A stretch of DNA of 64,000 bases from positions 100,559 through 164,558 of the forward strand of contig USFR01000003.1 in assembly GCA_900553945.1 (NCBI GenBank). Direction: 5' to 3'. The DNA is from an uncultured Clostridium sp. (GTDB lineage: Bacteria; Bacillota; Clostridia; TANB77; CAG-508). The first letter of the stretch is position 1. Every line of letters starts with the position of its first letter. Below the pieces are notes generated by a model. The model searched no databases. It saw only the letters and a program-made list of their open reading frames with translations, and was not told where the DNA came from. Of this stretch, positions 54,488 through 62,908 are shown in pieces. A program made the position numbers and the translations under genes.

Positions 54488-54559
54488 TTTTTTATGATAG
54501 GATGTGAAAATAAAAGTGACATACAATGATGAGAAAAAGCTAATTTAGGAGGAATAGAG

Positions 54560-55111
54560 ATGGAAAATTATTTTATAATACATGGATCATTTGGAAGTCC
54601 ATTTGGAAATTGGTTTAGATGGTTACATGATTTTATTGAGTTAGAAGGAAAGCAGGTGCATGTGCCAGATTTTCCAATAGGAGTTGATTATCAAAATTAT
54701 GAGAATTGGAGTAAGTTGTTAAAATATTATTTAGATTTAGGACTTATAAATGAGAATACAATTATTATAGGACATAGTATTGCGCCTGTGTTTATATCAA
54801 AATTTTTAGTTGAAAATAAGGTGAAGGTTAAGAAAGTAATATTTGTATGTGGATTTAATAATTATTTGGGCATAAATGAAGAGTATGATAATGTTAATAA
54901 ATCAATGTATTTTGATAATTTGGAAGATGTGAAACAGTATGCGGATGAAATAATTTGTTTCTATTCAGATAATGATCCATATGTGAAATATGAAGTTGAA
55001 AAAGAATTTGCAGATAAGATTGCAACAGAGCAAGTTTGTATACCCAATGCAGGACATATTAATAGTGAGAGTGAATATGATACATTGGAGGATATTGTTA
55101 GTTATTTGTAA
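54560..55111 (+). CDS. RBBP9/YdeN family alpha/beta hydrolase
   Basis: 183-aa serine hydrolase. The oxyanion/N-terminal motif is IIHGSFGSPFGNWFRWL, the nucleophile serine is in IIGHSIAPVF, the acid is in SDNDPYV and the histidine in NAGHIN. These form a complete triad. Members hydrolyse small esters or peptides; substrate unknown. AGGAGG precedes the ATG. An attenuator-like leader lies upstream. Confidence 0.88.
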   Translation: MENYFIIHGSFGSPFGNWFRWLHDFIELEGKQVHVPDFPIGVDYQNYENWSKLLKYYLDLGLINENTIIIGHSIAPVFISKFLVENKVKVKKVIFVCGFNNYLGINEEYDNVNKSMYFDNLEDVKQYADEIICFYSDNDPYVKYEVEKEFADKIATEQVCIPNAGHINSESEYDTLEDIVSYL

Positions 55112-55202
55112 GACAAGTATAATTGTAAATAATATAAAACTTTAATAATGGATAGATATAAAAGTTATAAAATATTAATTGTAAAAAAAGGAGAAAGAAA
55201 AG

Positions 55203-56756
55203 ATGGATAATATGATGGCTATTATAGAAATTGGAAGTAATAATACTAAAACTCATATATATAATGATGAGGAGTTAATGTATGAAAATACTGTTACAAT
55301 TGAATTTAAGAAAAACTATAAAAGTGAAAATAGAATTAATGAAAATGACTTAAGTAAATTGGATGAAGTTATAGAGAATGCTTTGAAGTATACAAAGAAT
55401 ATAAATATTTATGGATGTAGTATATTTAGAAGTATATCTAATGAAGAGCTAAGTGAAATTAATAAAAAGTTAAATGATAAATTTAATTTGAAAATTCAAG
55501 TCGTTTCTCAAGAAGATGAAGCTAATTATACAGCTTTAGGTTGTTATAATAATGTAGATTATGGTGGCAACATTTGTGTTTTTATAGGTGGTGGAGGCTC
55601 TATTGAGCTTATATTTGTAAAGAATAAAAAAGTTATTGATAAAAAGTTTTATGATTTTGGAGTTGTAGATGTTACAAATAAATTTGATACGTTAAAGAAT
55701 GATATTCCAAGTTGTACTTTTAATGATGTTTATAACTATGTTAATGAATTGATTGGTGATATAAATATTAAGGCAGATGTTTTGATACTAGTTAAAAGGG
55801 CAGTAACATATTTTATTAATCAAGGTGGAATAGGCGAGATATCAATTTCTGGTGGAGAACCTTTTTTACATCCGGATTTATTTGAGATGGTAAAGTTTTG
55901 CAGAGATAATGGACTTAGAACAGTTATATTTACAAGTGGGATAAAAAGGAACTCTGCGATTCCAACGGAAGTAATTGAATATATAAAAGATAAATGTAAT
56001 CATGATTTACAAGAGATAGAATTGAATGAACCTTGGAATGAAAGATTAAAGAGAAATGTACAAGCGTATTATGAAAGAATGTTGAATCCGGGAGAATTTA
56101 CATCTATAACGCGACAAGAATTAGAAAGATTAAAAAATCTTGATGTGGCTAAAATTGTATTTGATTGGCAGGCATTAGATGAAGAGATTGATAATGATTT
56201 AATGGGAAGAAAAGCTTTAAATACAGATTTGATGGATTCATTAATTAGAGCAAGTAGGGTTGGATTAGATGTAGATGTTCATTTTATTCCAATGAAACCA
56301 AATTATAGACAGTTTCCTGATATATTAGAATGCTTGGAAATGGCAGGTGTAAAGAATATTAGTATTTTAAATTTTGTACCACAAGGAAGAGGCTTGGAGA
56401 ATAAACAAGAATTGATGTTAGATGAAACTGAGTTAAAAGAATTTGGCGAAATACTAAAAAGAGAAAAGGAAAACTATAGTGGTAATATTAGAATAGGTAT
56501 TCCGCTAAATGGAAGAATATCACATTTATGTACTGCTGGAACTGAAAAATTAGATATAAAGTATGATGGAACAATATTGCCATGTCCAGCATTTAAAGAA
56601 ATGAATGTGGAAACGATGGAGAAATATGGTATAAAATTACATAGTATATATGATGATTTGGAAAAAGTAGTTGTAAAAGGTGGAACAAGGAGCCAGCCAT
56701 TATGCAGACAAGTGTATGGTTTCCACGGAAATTTAACTGATGATAGAGATTATTAG
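55203..56756 (+). CDS. Chimera: truncated Ppx/GppA-like N-terminus joined to a radical SAM/SPASM-like C-terminus without cluster cysteines
   Basis: 517 aa in one clean frame. Residues 1-195 are ASKHA-type Ppx/GppA: AIIEIGSNNTKTHIY, ...VVSQEDEANYTALG, NICVFIGGGGSIELIF. The second ASKHA half is absent. From about residue 200 the sequence is a radical SAM barrel: ISISGGEPFLHPDLFEMVKF, then a C-terminal CTAGTEKLDIKYDGTILPCP. The first barrel strand and CxxxCxxC motif are missing, so cluster-dependent chemistry is unlikely. It is best read as a deletion fusion of two neighbouring genes near 55795; a genuine new architecture is less likely. Confidence 0.75.
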   Translation: MDNMMAIIEIGSNNTKTHIYNDEELMYENTVTIEFKKNYKSENRINENDLSKLDEVIENALKYTKNINIYGCSIFRSISNEELSEINKKLNDKFNLKIQVVSQEDEANYTALGCYNNVDYGGNICVFIGGGGSIELIFVKNKKVIDKKFYDFGVVDVTNKFDTLKNDIPSCTFNDVYNYVNELIGDINIKADVLILVKRAVTYFINQGGIGEISISGGEPFLHPDLFEMVKFCRDNGLRTVIFTSGIKRNSAIPTEVIEYIKDKCNHDLQEIELNEPWNERLKRNVQAYYERMLNPGEFTSITRQELERLKNLDVAKIVFDWQALDEEIDNDLMGRKALNTDLMDSLIRASRVGLDVDVHFIPMKPNYRQFPDILECLEMAGVKNISILNFVPQGRGLENKQELMLDETELKEFGEILKREKENYSGNIRIGIPLNGRISHLCTAGTEKLDIKYDGTILPCPAFKEMNVETMEKYGIKLHSIYDDLEKVVVKGGTRSQPLCRQVYGFHGNLTDDRDY

Positions 56757-56839
56757 ATAGACAGTTTCATTGATGAATAAAATTTATTATGATACAATAC
56801 CCATCGAGAAAAAATATTAGTTGATAGGAGAAAAATATT

Positions 56840-57661
56840 ATGAGTAGTATGGAATTGGAAGTTAAGATTTTAAATATTGATAAGGAGAACATTGTAAATA
56901 AGATAACGAATGCCGGTGGAAAGTATATTAGTTCTTCAAAGCAATATTTATGTGTGTATGATTTAATGTACATTAATCAAAGATATTATGCTGATTTATA
57001 CGAATTGAATAATGAAATTCTTGAGTCTAGGAAAGATATAGTATTAGCAAAAATTAAAAATCTTTTTTATGAAGTTGATCAATTAATTGATAGTGATGAT
57101 GTTGAGCTTTTGGACAAAAATTTCAAGATTAGTAATTTATCAGAGATGTTTACATTTGATAAAAAAAGAATTTTAGAGATTTTAAATAGTCAAAAATTAA
57201 ATGAAATTATTGATAAGTATAAGGCTACTCCTAGAAAATGGGTTAGATTAAGAAAAACTATTGAAGAAAAAGAAAATGGTGAGGTTAAAGAGAAGGTTAC
57301 TTTAACAATTAAACATGTTTTAAGAGATAATAAATCAAATATTCAACAAATGGAAGAAACAGAAATAAAGGTTAATTCATTTGAAGAAACAAATGAATTA
57401 CTTGAAAAGTTGGGATTTTCATATAGAAGTTATCAAGAGAAAAAAAGAGAAAAATATATTTTAAATGAGCATGAAATTGATATTGATACATGGCCTATGT
57501 TACCTTCATATGTTGAGTTTGAGGGAAAAGATAAGGAAGATATAGAGAATATATTAGGAATTTTGGGATGTTCATTTGAAGATACTGTTTCTTGCACAGT
57601 TGATGAGATTTATAAAGAGATTGATTTAGATATAAATAATATGAAAGAACTTAAATTTTAA
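56840..57661 (+). CDS. CYTH domain protein (triphosphate tunnel metalloenzyme)
   Basis: 273 aa. The hallmark ExExK motif is MELEVKILN at the N-terminus. Conserved basic and acidic strands follow: RKWVRLRKTIEEKE, VTLTIKHVL, EKKREKYILN, EIDIDTWPMLPSYVEFEGK. CYTH enzymes hydrolyse inorganic triphosphate or thiamine triphosphate, or act as cyclases. A helical insertion (about 45-125) between strands 1 and 2 is larger than usual. It follows the Ppx-like gene, and both relate to (poly)phosphate substrates. Confidence 0.82.
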   Translation: MSSMELEVKILNIDKENIVNKITNAGGKYISSSKQYLCVYDLMYINQRYYADLYELNNEILESRKDIVLAKIKNLFYEVDQLIDSDDVELLDKNFKISNLSEMFTFDKKRILEILNSQKLNEIIDKYKATPRKWVRLRKTIEEKENGEVKEKVTLTIKHVLRDNKSNIQQMEETEIKVNSFEETNELLEKLGFSYRSYQEKKREKYILNEHEIDIDTWPMLPSYVEFEGKDKEDIENILGILGCSFEDTVSCTVDEIYKEIDLDINNMKELKF

Positions 57662-57672
57662 TTTTTAAGGAG

Positions 57673-57710
57673 AAAAAACTAATTATATTAAGATGTAGTT
57701 AGTTTTTTAT
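57673..57710 (+). terminator. Terminator after the CYTH gene
   Basis: AAAAAACTAA pairs with TTAGTTTTTT around a 16-base loop, ending in a T-run. Confidence 0.6.
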
Positions 57711-57851
57711 TTATATGTGTTTTTTTCAGAAGCAATGATATTTAATAAAGAATCCCCAGAAAATATTAAATTCCCTGGGGTGAATAGGTATGAGCAAAAG
57801 GTTAAGATACTGTTACATTATGATTTTGAATTTGGTAACATGCATAAAATG

Positions 57852-58187
57852 TTATCCGTAAATCCAAACTTGAGCATATACTGTGTGACCGGAAGGAATA
57901 CCGCTGAAGTCTGCAAGGAAATATGCAGGACTTCCATGCATAAGATTACTCCATTTAGTTTCTCCATTTGAGGAGATTTTTGCATTTTGTATTGGATTAG
58001 CTCCGGTGTCTGCAATGAGGTTAAACGTTATTGTTCCATTTGTCCATGTCGAACAAGATGTTTTTACAGTTACGCCCATTCCACCAATTCCCTCAGCAGA
58101 GACTCTAATAATAAATCCTTTAGAACTACTTGTGAGGTTACCATTGTTATATCCGGATATACTGGATATGGCTATCTTTTTAAACAA
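57852..58187 (-). pseudogene. 3' fragment of a secreted/surface-type protein, degraded
   Basis: The minus strand stays open from 58187 to a stop at 57852 with G+C-richer, sensible residues (SAEGIGGMGVTVKTSCSTWT, FLADFSGIPSGHTVYAQVW). No ribosome site, start codon context or signal peptide is seen at the 5' side. A hairpin CCCCAG...CTGGGG (57753-57780) follows its stop like a terminator. It looks like the tail of a larger extracellular protein whose front was lost. Function not recognised. The rest of 57711-58340 shows no gene. Confidence 0.45.
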
Positions 58188-58291
58188 TATAAAGTGCTAC
58201 TTGAGTGCTATTATATCAGATATTTTTTTAAATAAAAGGTAAGATATTTAAAGATAATGAAAGATAATAAAAAATAAAATCAATTTATTTT

Positions 58292-58321
58292 GTAACGAAT
58301 TTGTGAAGTTTGTAGTCTATA
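58292..58321 (+). promoter_or_regulatory. ECF-type (autoregulated) promoter candidate
   Basis: TGTAAC (58292-58297) and GTCTAT (58316-58321), 18 bases apart, resemble ECF sigma promoters (AAC-type -35, GTC-type -10) and sit 20 bases before the sigma gene. Confidence 0.5.
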
Positions 58322-58340
58322 TAAGTAAGAAAGGAGAAAA

Positions 58341-58823
58341 ATGGAAGAAATATATGTTGAATATTCTAAATGTGTTTTTAAGTATTTATTTTCTTTAACT
58401 AATAATTACGAAGTTGCAGAAGAATTATTACAAGAAACTTTTTATAGTGCTATAAAAAATATAAATAAATTTCGAAATGAATCTAGTTTGAAAAATTGGT
58501 TATATAAAATTGCTAAAAATAAATGGTTAGATTATTGTAAAAAAAATAAAAAAGATAGGCAAATAGATATAGACAGTATTAGCGAGAAAGTTTGCATAAG
58601 TCAGTCATTTGAAGATGACATCGCTGATCGAGCAGAGTTAATAGAAATATATAAGAAAATACATGTTTTAGATGAAAAAAGTAAAGAAGTTGTGTATTTG
58701 AGAGCAAAGTGTGAGTTTAGTTTTAAAGAGATAGGTATAATAATGGAGCAGAGTGAAGAATGGGCTAGAATTACATATTTTAGGGCCAAAAATAAATTAA
58801 GGGAGAATATGGAACATGAATAA
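58341..58823 (+). CDS. ECF-type RNA polymerase sigma factor
   Basis: 160-aa sigma-70 family protein with only regions 2 and 4. Region 2 is about 5-75 (EELLQETFYSAIKNINKF, SLKNWLYKIAKNKWLDY). Region 4 is about 105-155 (LDEKSKEVVYLRAKCEFSFK, EIGIIMEQSEEWARITYFRA). It overlaps the anti-sigma gene by eight bases, so the pair is translationally coupled. The candidate promoter upstream suggests autoregulation. Confidence 0.9.
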   Translation: MEEIYVEYSKCVFKYLFSLTNNYEVAEELLQETFYSAIKNINKFRNESSLKNWLYKIAKNKWLDYCKKNKKDRQIDIDSISEKVCISQSFEDDIADRAELIEIYKKIHVLDEKSKEVVYLRAKCEFSFKEIGIIMEQSEEWARITYFRAKNKLRENMEHE

Positions 58824-59757
58824 AAAGATTGAATGTGAAATTGTTAAGGATTTAGCAAGTGCATATAATCAGAAAATAATTAGTGAAAAAAGTAAAAAAA
58901 TTGTTGAAGACCATATACAAGAATGTGATGAATGTAAAAAATATTACAATCAAATAAATGAAAAGTGTATGAATGAAAATAAAAAAGATAGAATAGAATT
59001 AGATTTTTTGAAGAAGATTAGAAGAAAATTTAATTTATTAAAAGTTATTTTAATAACTATTCTAATATTGATAATAATTAGCGGAAGTGTTGGTATTATT
59101 AGGTATCAAGAAAATGAGAGAATTATTGATATGTCATATGAAAGAATTAATATATTAAAAAAAATAAATAATTATCAATTGATTCAAAAAACAATATATA
59201 TAGACTATGAAGAAAATAGTTCAAATGAGATAATTACTAATTATTATTATAAAGATGGAAAGTATAAGGTGAATTATGGTAATACTACTTCATATTTTCA
59301 GGATAATTCTATGAATATAGTATATATTTATGATGATTTGAAACAAATTGATTTTTGTAAACAAAATATGATAATTCAAAAAAAGGGTGAAACTTTTAAC
59401 ATCTTTTCGGAGATTATATCATATAAAAATGAATTAAGAGGTTTGTATAAGTTAGTATTATCAAAAAGAAATGAACGTTTTAATGGGATTGATTGTTATG
59501 TAATAAGAATGGGAAATGAAAAAAGTTACAGAGACGTATGGATAGATAGAGATAATTATAATGTTTTAAAGGTGGTAGATGAGGAGTATTCAAAATATTA
59601 TAGAGAGACAACATACACGTTAATGGAGAATAATGTTAAAGAAGAAGATGTGGATAGTTCGGTAATTGAAACAGAGAAATATAAAGAATATGATAAAAAA
59701 GATGTAACACAAATAGTAACGGAAGAATTTAGGAACATTAACGAGGTGTTGAACTAA
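58816..59757 (+). CDS. Anti-sigma factor (zf-HC2 type) with LolA-like outer domain
   Basis: 313 aa. The N-terminal cytoplasmic domain has the zinc motif HIQECDECKKYY (HxxxCxxC). One membrane helix follows (about 73-95). The outer domain (about 100-300) contains FNGIDCYVIRMG and DVWIDRDNYNVLKVVDEEYS, like the sensor domains of RsiW-type or outer-membrane-lipoprotein-sorting-like anti-sigma proteins. It should hold the ECF sigma until an envelope signal is received. Confidence 0.82.
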   Translation: MNKKIECEIVKDLASAYNQKIISEKSKKIVEDHIQECDECKKYYNQINEKCMNENKKDRIELDFLKKIRRKFNLLKVILITILILIIISGSVGIIRYQENERIIDMSYERINILKKINNYQLIQKTIYIDYEENSSNEIITNYYYKDGKYKVNYGNTTSYFQDNSMNIVYIYDDLKQIDFCKQNMIIQKKGETFNIFSEIISYKNELRGLYKLVLSKRNERFNGIDCYVIRMGNEKSYRDVWIDRDNYNVLKVVDEEYSKYYRETTYTLMENNVKEEDVDSSVIETEKYKEYDKKDVTQIVTEEFRNINEVLN

Positions 59758-59758
59758 A

Positions 59759-60380
59759 ATGACTAAAAATATAATTATAGTAGACAAAGAGCTTGAAAGA
59801 ATTAAATATATTATTAATAATATTATTAATAGTATTGGAGAAAATAATATAAAGATTTTTGTTGCAAGTACCATAGATGAAGTTAGAAAAATTTGTGTTA
59901 TTAATAATATAAAACTAATTTTGATTTTCAAAGATATGAAAAGAATTGGTGATATATTTAATAAATATAATATATTTTATTATCGGAAATACTATTGAAA
60001 AAGAAGATGTAGAGAAAAATTTGAATTTTATAGATGAAGATAAAGAAATTTCAAAAATAGTACAGAAAGTAACTAATGAATTATTACTATTAGGATATAA
60101 TTTTAAATTGAAAGGGACGCAATATTTATTGGATTCTATAATATATGTATATAGTAATCAAGATAGAGATATGCTTGAAAATCTTGAAAGAAATGTTTAT
60201 AAATATATTTCATTAAAGAATAATAAAACGATACTTAATATAAAAACAAGTATTATTAATTCGACTAATTACGTGTATGATTATCAAAATTCAGAAATAT
60301 TGACACAATATTTTTCAAGTAATATAAAAATTACTCCAAAATTGGTAATAGCAACGGTACTAAGAAAAATACATATGTAA
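59759..60380 (+). pseudogene. Receiver-like/Spo0A C-terminal-like regulator, frameshifted
   Basis: Starts one base after the anti-sigma stop. MTKNIIIVDKELERIKYIIN begins a receiver-like domain (with few conserved acidic residues) that stops at 59998. Removing one T from the TTTT near 59978-59981 continues into IIGNTIEKEDVEKNLNF and a domain resembling the Spo0A C-terminal HTH: LGYNFKLKGTQYLLDSIIYV and a final ITPKLVIATVLRKIH, ending at 60380. The restored product has about 206 aa. Coupled to the sigma/anti-sigma pair. Possibly a true pseudogene or a base-call error. Confidence 0.65.
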
Positions 60381-60501
60381 TTTAATAGATTATGTGTTAA
60401 AAGTAAAGAAAAATTTATATACATTGAAATTTTTAATTTGCATTATTTTTAAAGGGAGGTGAAAAATAATCCTTGTTTAGAAACATCTTTTTTATTGATA
60501 A
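60381..60501 (+). other. Intergenic stretch with an orphan strong ribosome-binding-like sequence
   Basis: AAAGGGAGGTGA at 60451-60462 is a near-perfect anti-SD match, but no ATG/GTG/TTG reading frame of useful length follows it; CTTGTTTAG gives a stop at once. Otherwise nothing seen. Confidence 0.4.
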
Positions 60502-60530
60502 TTGATAAATGGAGTGTACTATGATACAAT
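60502..60530 (+). promoter_or_regulatory. Sigma-A promoter for the HD-domain gene
   Basis: TTGATA (60502-60507) and TACAAT (60525-60530), 17-base spacer. Confidence 0.55.
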
Positions 60531-60623
60531 ACATTATAAATGAGAAAATTTTAAAATAGCACGATAGAATATGGTGTGTATTATGGATAAAAGTATGTTT
60601 TTTAGGGCTTAAGGAGAAAGGTT

Positions 60624-61253
60624 TTGAATAAAGAATTAAATGAGGAATTAGTTGAATATATCAAAAATGAAATATTTCCTTTATATGATAGAAATGAGTT
60701 TGCTCATGGAATTAATCATATTAAGACTGTTATAAGAAGAAGTTTGGAGCTAGCCGATGGATATGATGTTGATTTTAATATTGTGTATACGGTGGCTGCA
60801 TATCATGATTTGGGACATTTTATTGATAGAAAGAGACATGAAATTATTTCTGCGGAGATGTTTATGAAAGATGAGAATATTAAGAGGTGGTTTGCTGATG
60901 AGCAGAGAATGGTAATCAAGGAGTCTATTGAGGATCATAGAGCTTCTTGCAATCATGTCCCTAGAACTATTTATGGCAAGATTGTAAGTACAGCGGATAG
61001 GACTATTGTGGATATGGATAATACAATCAAGAGGTCATATACATATGGTAAGAAGAATTATATTGGTTTGTCTGAAGAAGAACAGTTTGATAAAGTGTAT
61101 GAACATTTAGTTGAGAAGTATGGTGAGAGTGGGTATGCTAAGGTTTATTTGGAGGACAAGGAGTTTGATGAAGCGGTAGGTAAGTTGAGACAAGCTTTAG
61201 AAAACAGAGAAGAGTTTATTGAGAGAGTAAAAAGAGTGGTTAGTGATTTATAG
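60624..61253 (+). CDS. HD-domain phosphohydrolase
   Basis: 209 aa. The metal-binding HD pattern is complete: H in HGINHIKTV, HD in AYHDLGHFIDRKRH, a further H in EDHRASCNH and D in STADRTIVDM. Such proteins hydrolyse nucleotides or other phosphates. The TTG start at 60624 follows AAGGAG. It is not part of the Ppx/CYTH operon, but adds a third phosphate-handling enzyme within 6 kb. Confidence 0.88.
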   Translation: MNKELNEELVEYIKNEIFPLYDRNEFAHGINHIKTVIRRSLELADGYDVDFNIVYTVAAYHDLGHFIDRKRHEIISAEMFMKDENIKRWFADEQRMVIKESIEDHRASCNHVPRTIYGKIVSTADRTIVDMDNTIKRSYTYGKKNYIGLSEEEQFDKVYEHLVEKYGESGYAKVYLEDKEFDEAVGKLRQALENREEFIERVKRVVSDL

Positions 61254-61289
61254 CTTAAAACAGTTATATTGAAAAAGGAGGAAGATTTA

Positions 61290-62609
61290 ATGAATGATCA
61301 AATATCATTAGAGCAAATTAAAAAATTTAAAGAAGTTTATGATTCAGATAGAATGAATAAGGTCATTGAAAATGCGATAACTAAGAATGGTGTGGAGAAA
61401 GCGTGTATTAGTAGAGATGTTATTATAGAAAATCAACCTGTTTTTAATATTGAATTGCCTGAGAGTAAGAGATATGATCAACAGGATAGTCATAAATGCT
61501 GGATTTTTAGTGGTTTGAACTTAATAAAATATGATATTGCTAAGAATTTAAATATGAATGTTGCTGATTTAGAACTATCTAATAGTTATATTGCTTTTTA
61601 TGATAAACTTGAAAAATCAAATAATACATATGAGAATATAATTAATTTAGCGAACGTTGATTATGATTATATTCATAAAGAAAAAATAATTACTAGTTGT
61701 GTAAATGAAGGTGGTTATTGGGAATGGTTTGAAGCTATTATAGATAAGTATGGAGTTTTGCCTTATTCATATAATCCTGATGCTGTTGAGAGTACAAATT
61801 TCTTAAGAGTGCAATGTATTTATACTGAAAAGGTTAAAAAAGATATTTTAAAATTAATTGAGTTAAAGAGAAATGGTGCTGATATTGAATTATTAAGAGA
61901 AAATAAAAATAAGTTTTTACAAGAAAATTATATTTTGTTGTGCAAATTGATTGGTGAACCTTTAACAGAATTTAACTATGAGTATAAAGATAAAAGTGGT
62001 GAGTATCATAGAATTGATGGATTAACGCCTATTGAGTTTAAGAATAGATTTTTGAAATTGAAATTAGAGGATTTTGTTACTATAGGTAATTTTCCTATGT
62101 ATAATAAAGAGTTTAATAAAGTTTATAGATTGAAATATGAAGGAAATGTTCGTCAAGCTTATGCTAGATATTTGAATTTGCCAATAGAGGATTTGAAAGA
62201 GCTAACAATTAAGCAGTTGAAAGATGGTGTTCCTGTTTATATGGGTGCTCACATAATGAAGTTTAGAGATACGAAATCAGGAGTATTAGATACAAGATTA
62301 TATGATTATGCTGATACATTGAATTTTGAAACTTTATCTAAAGAAGAGGCTTTGAATTTGCGTGATATTTGTATGCATCATGCTATGTCTTTTGTGGGTG
62401 TTAATTTGGTTGATGGCGTTCCTCAAAGATGGAAGATTGAAGATAGTTATGGAGACAAGGCTAAAGTAAAGGGATGTTATGTAATGAATGATAATTTCTT
62501 TAGTGAGTTTGTACTTAGTATTACTGTTGATAAGAAGTATTTGTCTGCTGAACAATTAGAATGTTTGAAACAAGAACCTATTGAGTTCGCAAGTGATGAA
62601 CCTTTTTAA
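61290..62609 (+). CDS. C1-family aminopeptidase (PepC/bleomycin hydrolase-like) with altered active-site residue
   Basis: 439 aa, normal length for PepC. The nucleophile cysteine lies in DQQDSHKCWIFSGLN (usual form NQ..SGRCW.F..LN), with the oxyanion glutamine kept. The histidine is in MHHAMSFVGVN. The third residue, normally asparagine in VENSWG, is aspartate here (KIEDSYGDK). The ATG at 61290 follows AAAGGAGG; an in-frame ATG at 61269 overlaps the site region. Cytoplasmic oligopeptide trimming expected, if active. Confidence 0.85.
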   Translation: MNDQISLEQIKKFKEVYDSDRMNKVIENAITKNGVEKACISRDVIIENQPVFNIELPESKRYDQQDSHKCWIFSGLNLIKYDIAKNLNMNVADLELSNSYIAFYDKLEKSNNTYENIINLANVDYDYIHKEKIITSCVNEGGYWEWFEAIIDKYGVLPYSYNPDAVESTNFLRVQCIYTEKVKKDILKLIELKRNGADIELLRENKNKFLQENYILLCKLIGEPLTEFNYEYKDKSGEYHRIDGLTPIEFKNRFLKLKLEDFVTIGNFPMYNKEFNKVYRLKYEGNVRQAYARYLNLPIEDLKELTIKQLKDGVPVYMGAHIMKFRDTKSGVLDTRLYDYADTLNFETLSKEEALNLRDICMHHAMSFVGVNLVDGVPQRWKIEDSYGDKAKVKGCYVMNDNFFSEFVLSITVDKKYLSAEQLECLKQEPIEFASDEPF

Positions 62610-62724
62610 TAGATTTTGAAGAGATATGAAATATTTGATTGAAAAGATTTAGAAATTGAGTTTGATAAAATTTAAAATTATAAAATACATTATTGGAGAG
62701 ATTTAATAAAAACAGCAATGATGT

Positions 62725-62758
62725 AAAAGAGCTCTGGATAGTGCTCCAGAGCTCTTTT
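62725..62758 (+). terminator. Strong terminator after the C1 peptidase gene
   Basis: AAAAGAGCTCTGGA and TCCAGAGCTCTTTT form a perfect 14-bp stem with a six-base loop. Confidence 0.8.
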
Positions 62759-62761
62759 ATG

Positions 62762-62790
62762 TTGATTTAGAGGAAAAAATGTGCTAAAAT
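62762..62790 (+). promoter_or_regulatory. Sigma-A promoter for the 302-aa gene
   Basis: TTGATT (62762-62767), 17-base spacer, TAAAAT (62785-62790). It leaves a leader of about 110 bases containing GAGAGAATTTTTCTC, a small hairpin. Confidence 0.6.
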
Positions 62791-62908
62791 ATGAGCTATA
62801 TAGTGCATTTCTATATATTTTTTTACTTAATAGTGAGAGAATTTTTCTCTAGCTTTTTGTTTCACCAATGTAACTTGTTGATTAGAAAGCATTTAAGGAG
62901 GAGAGAAT

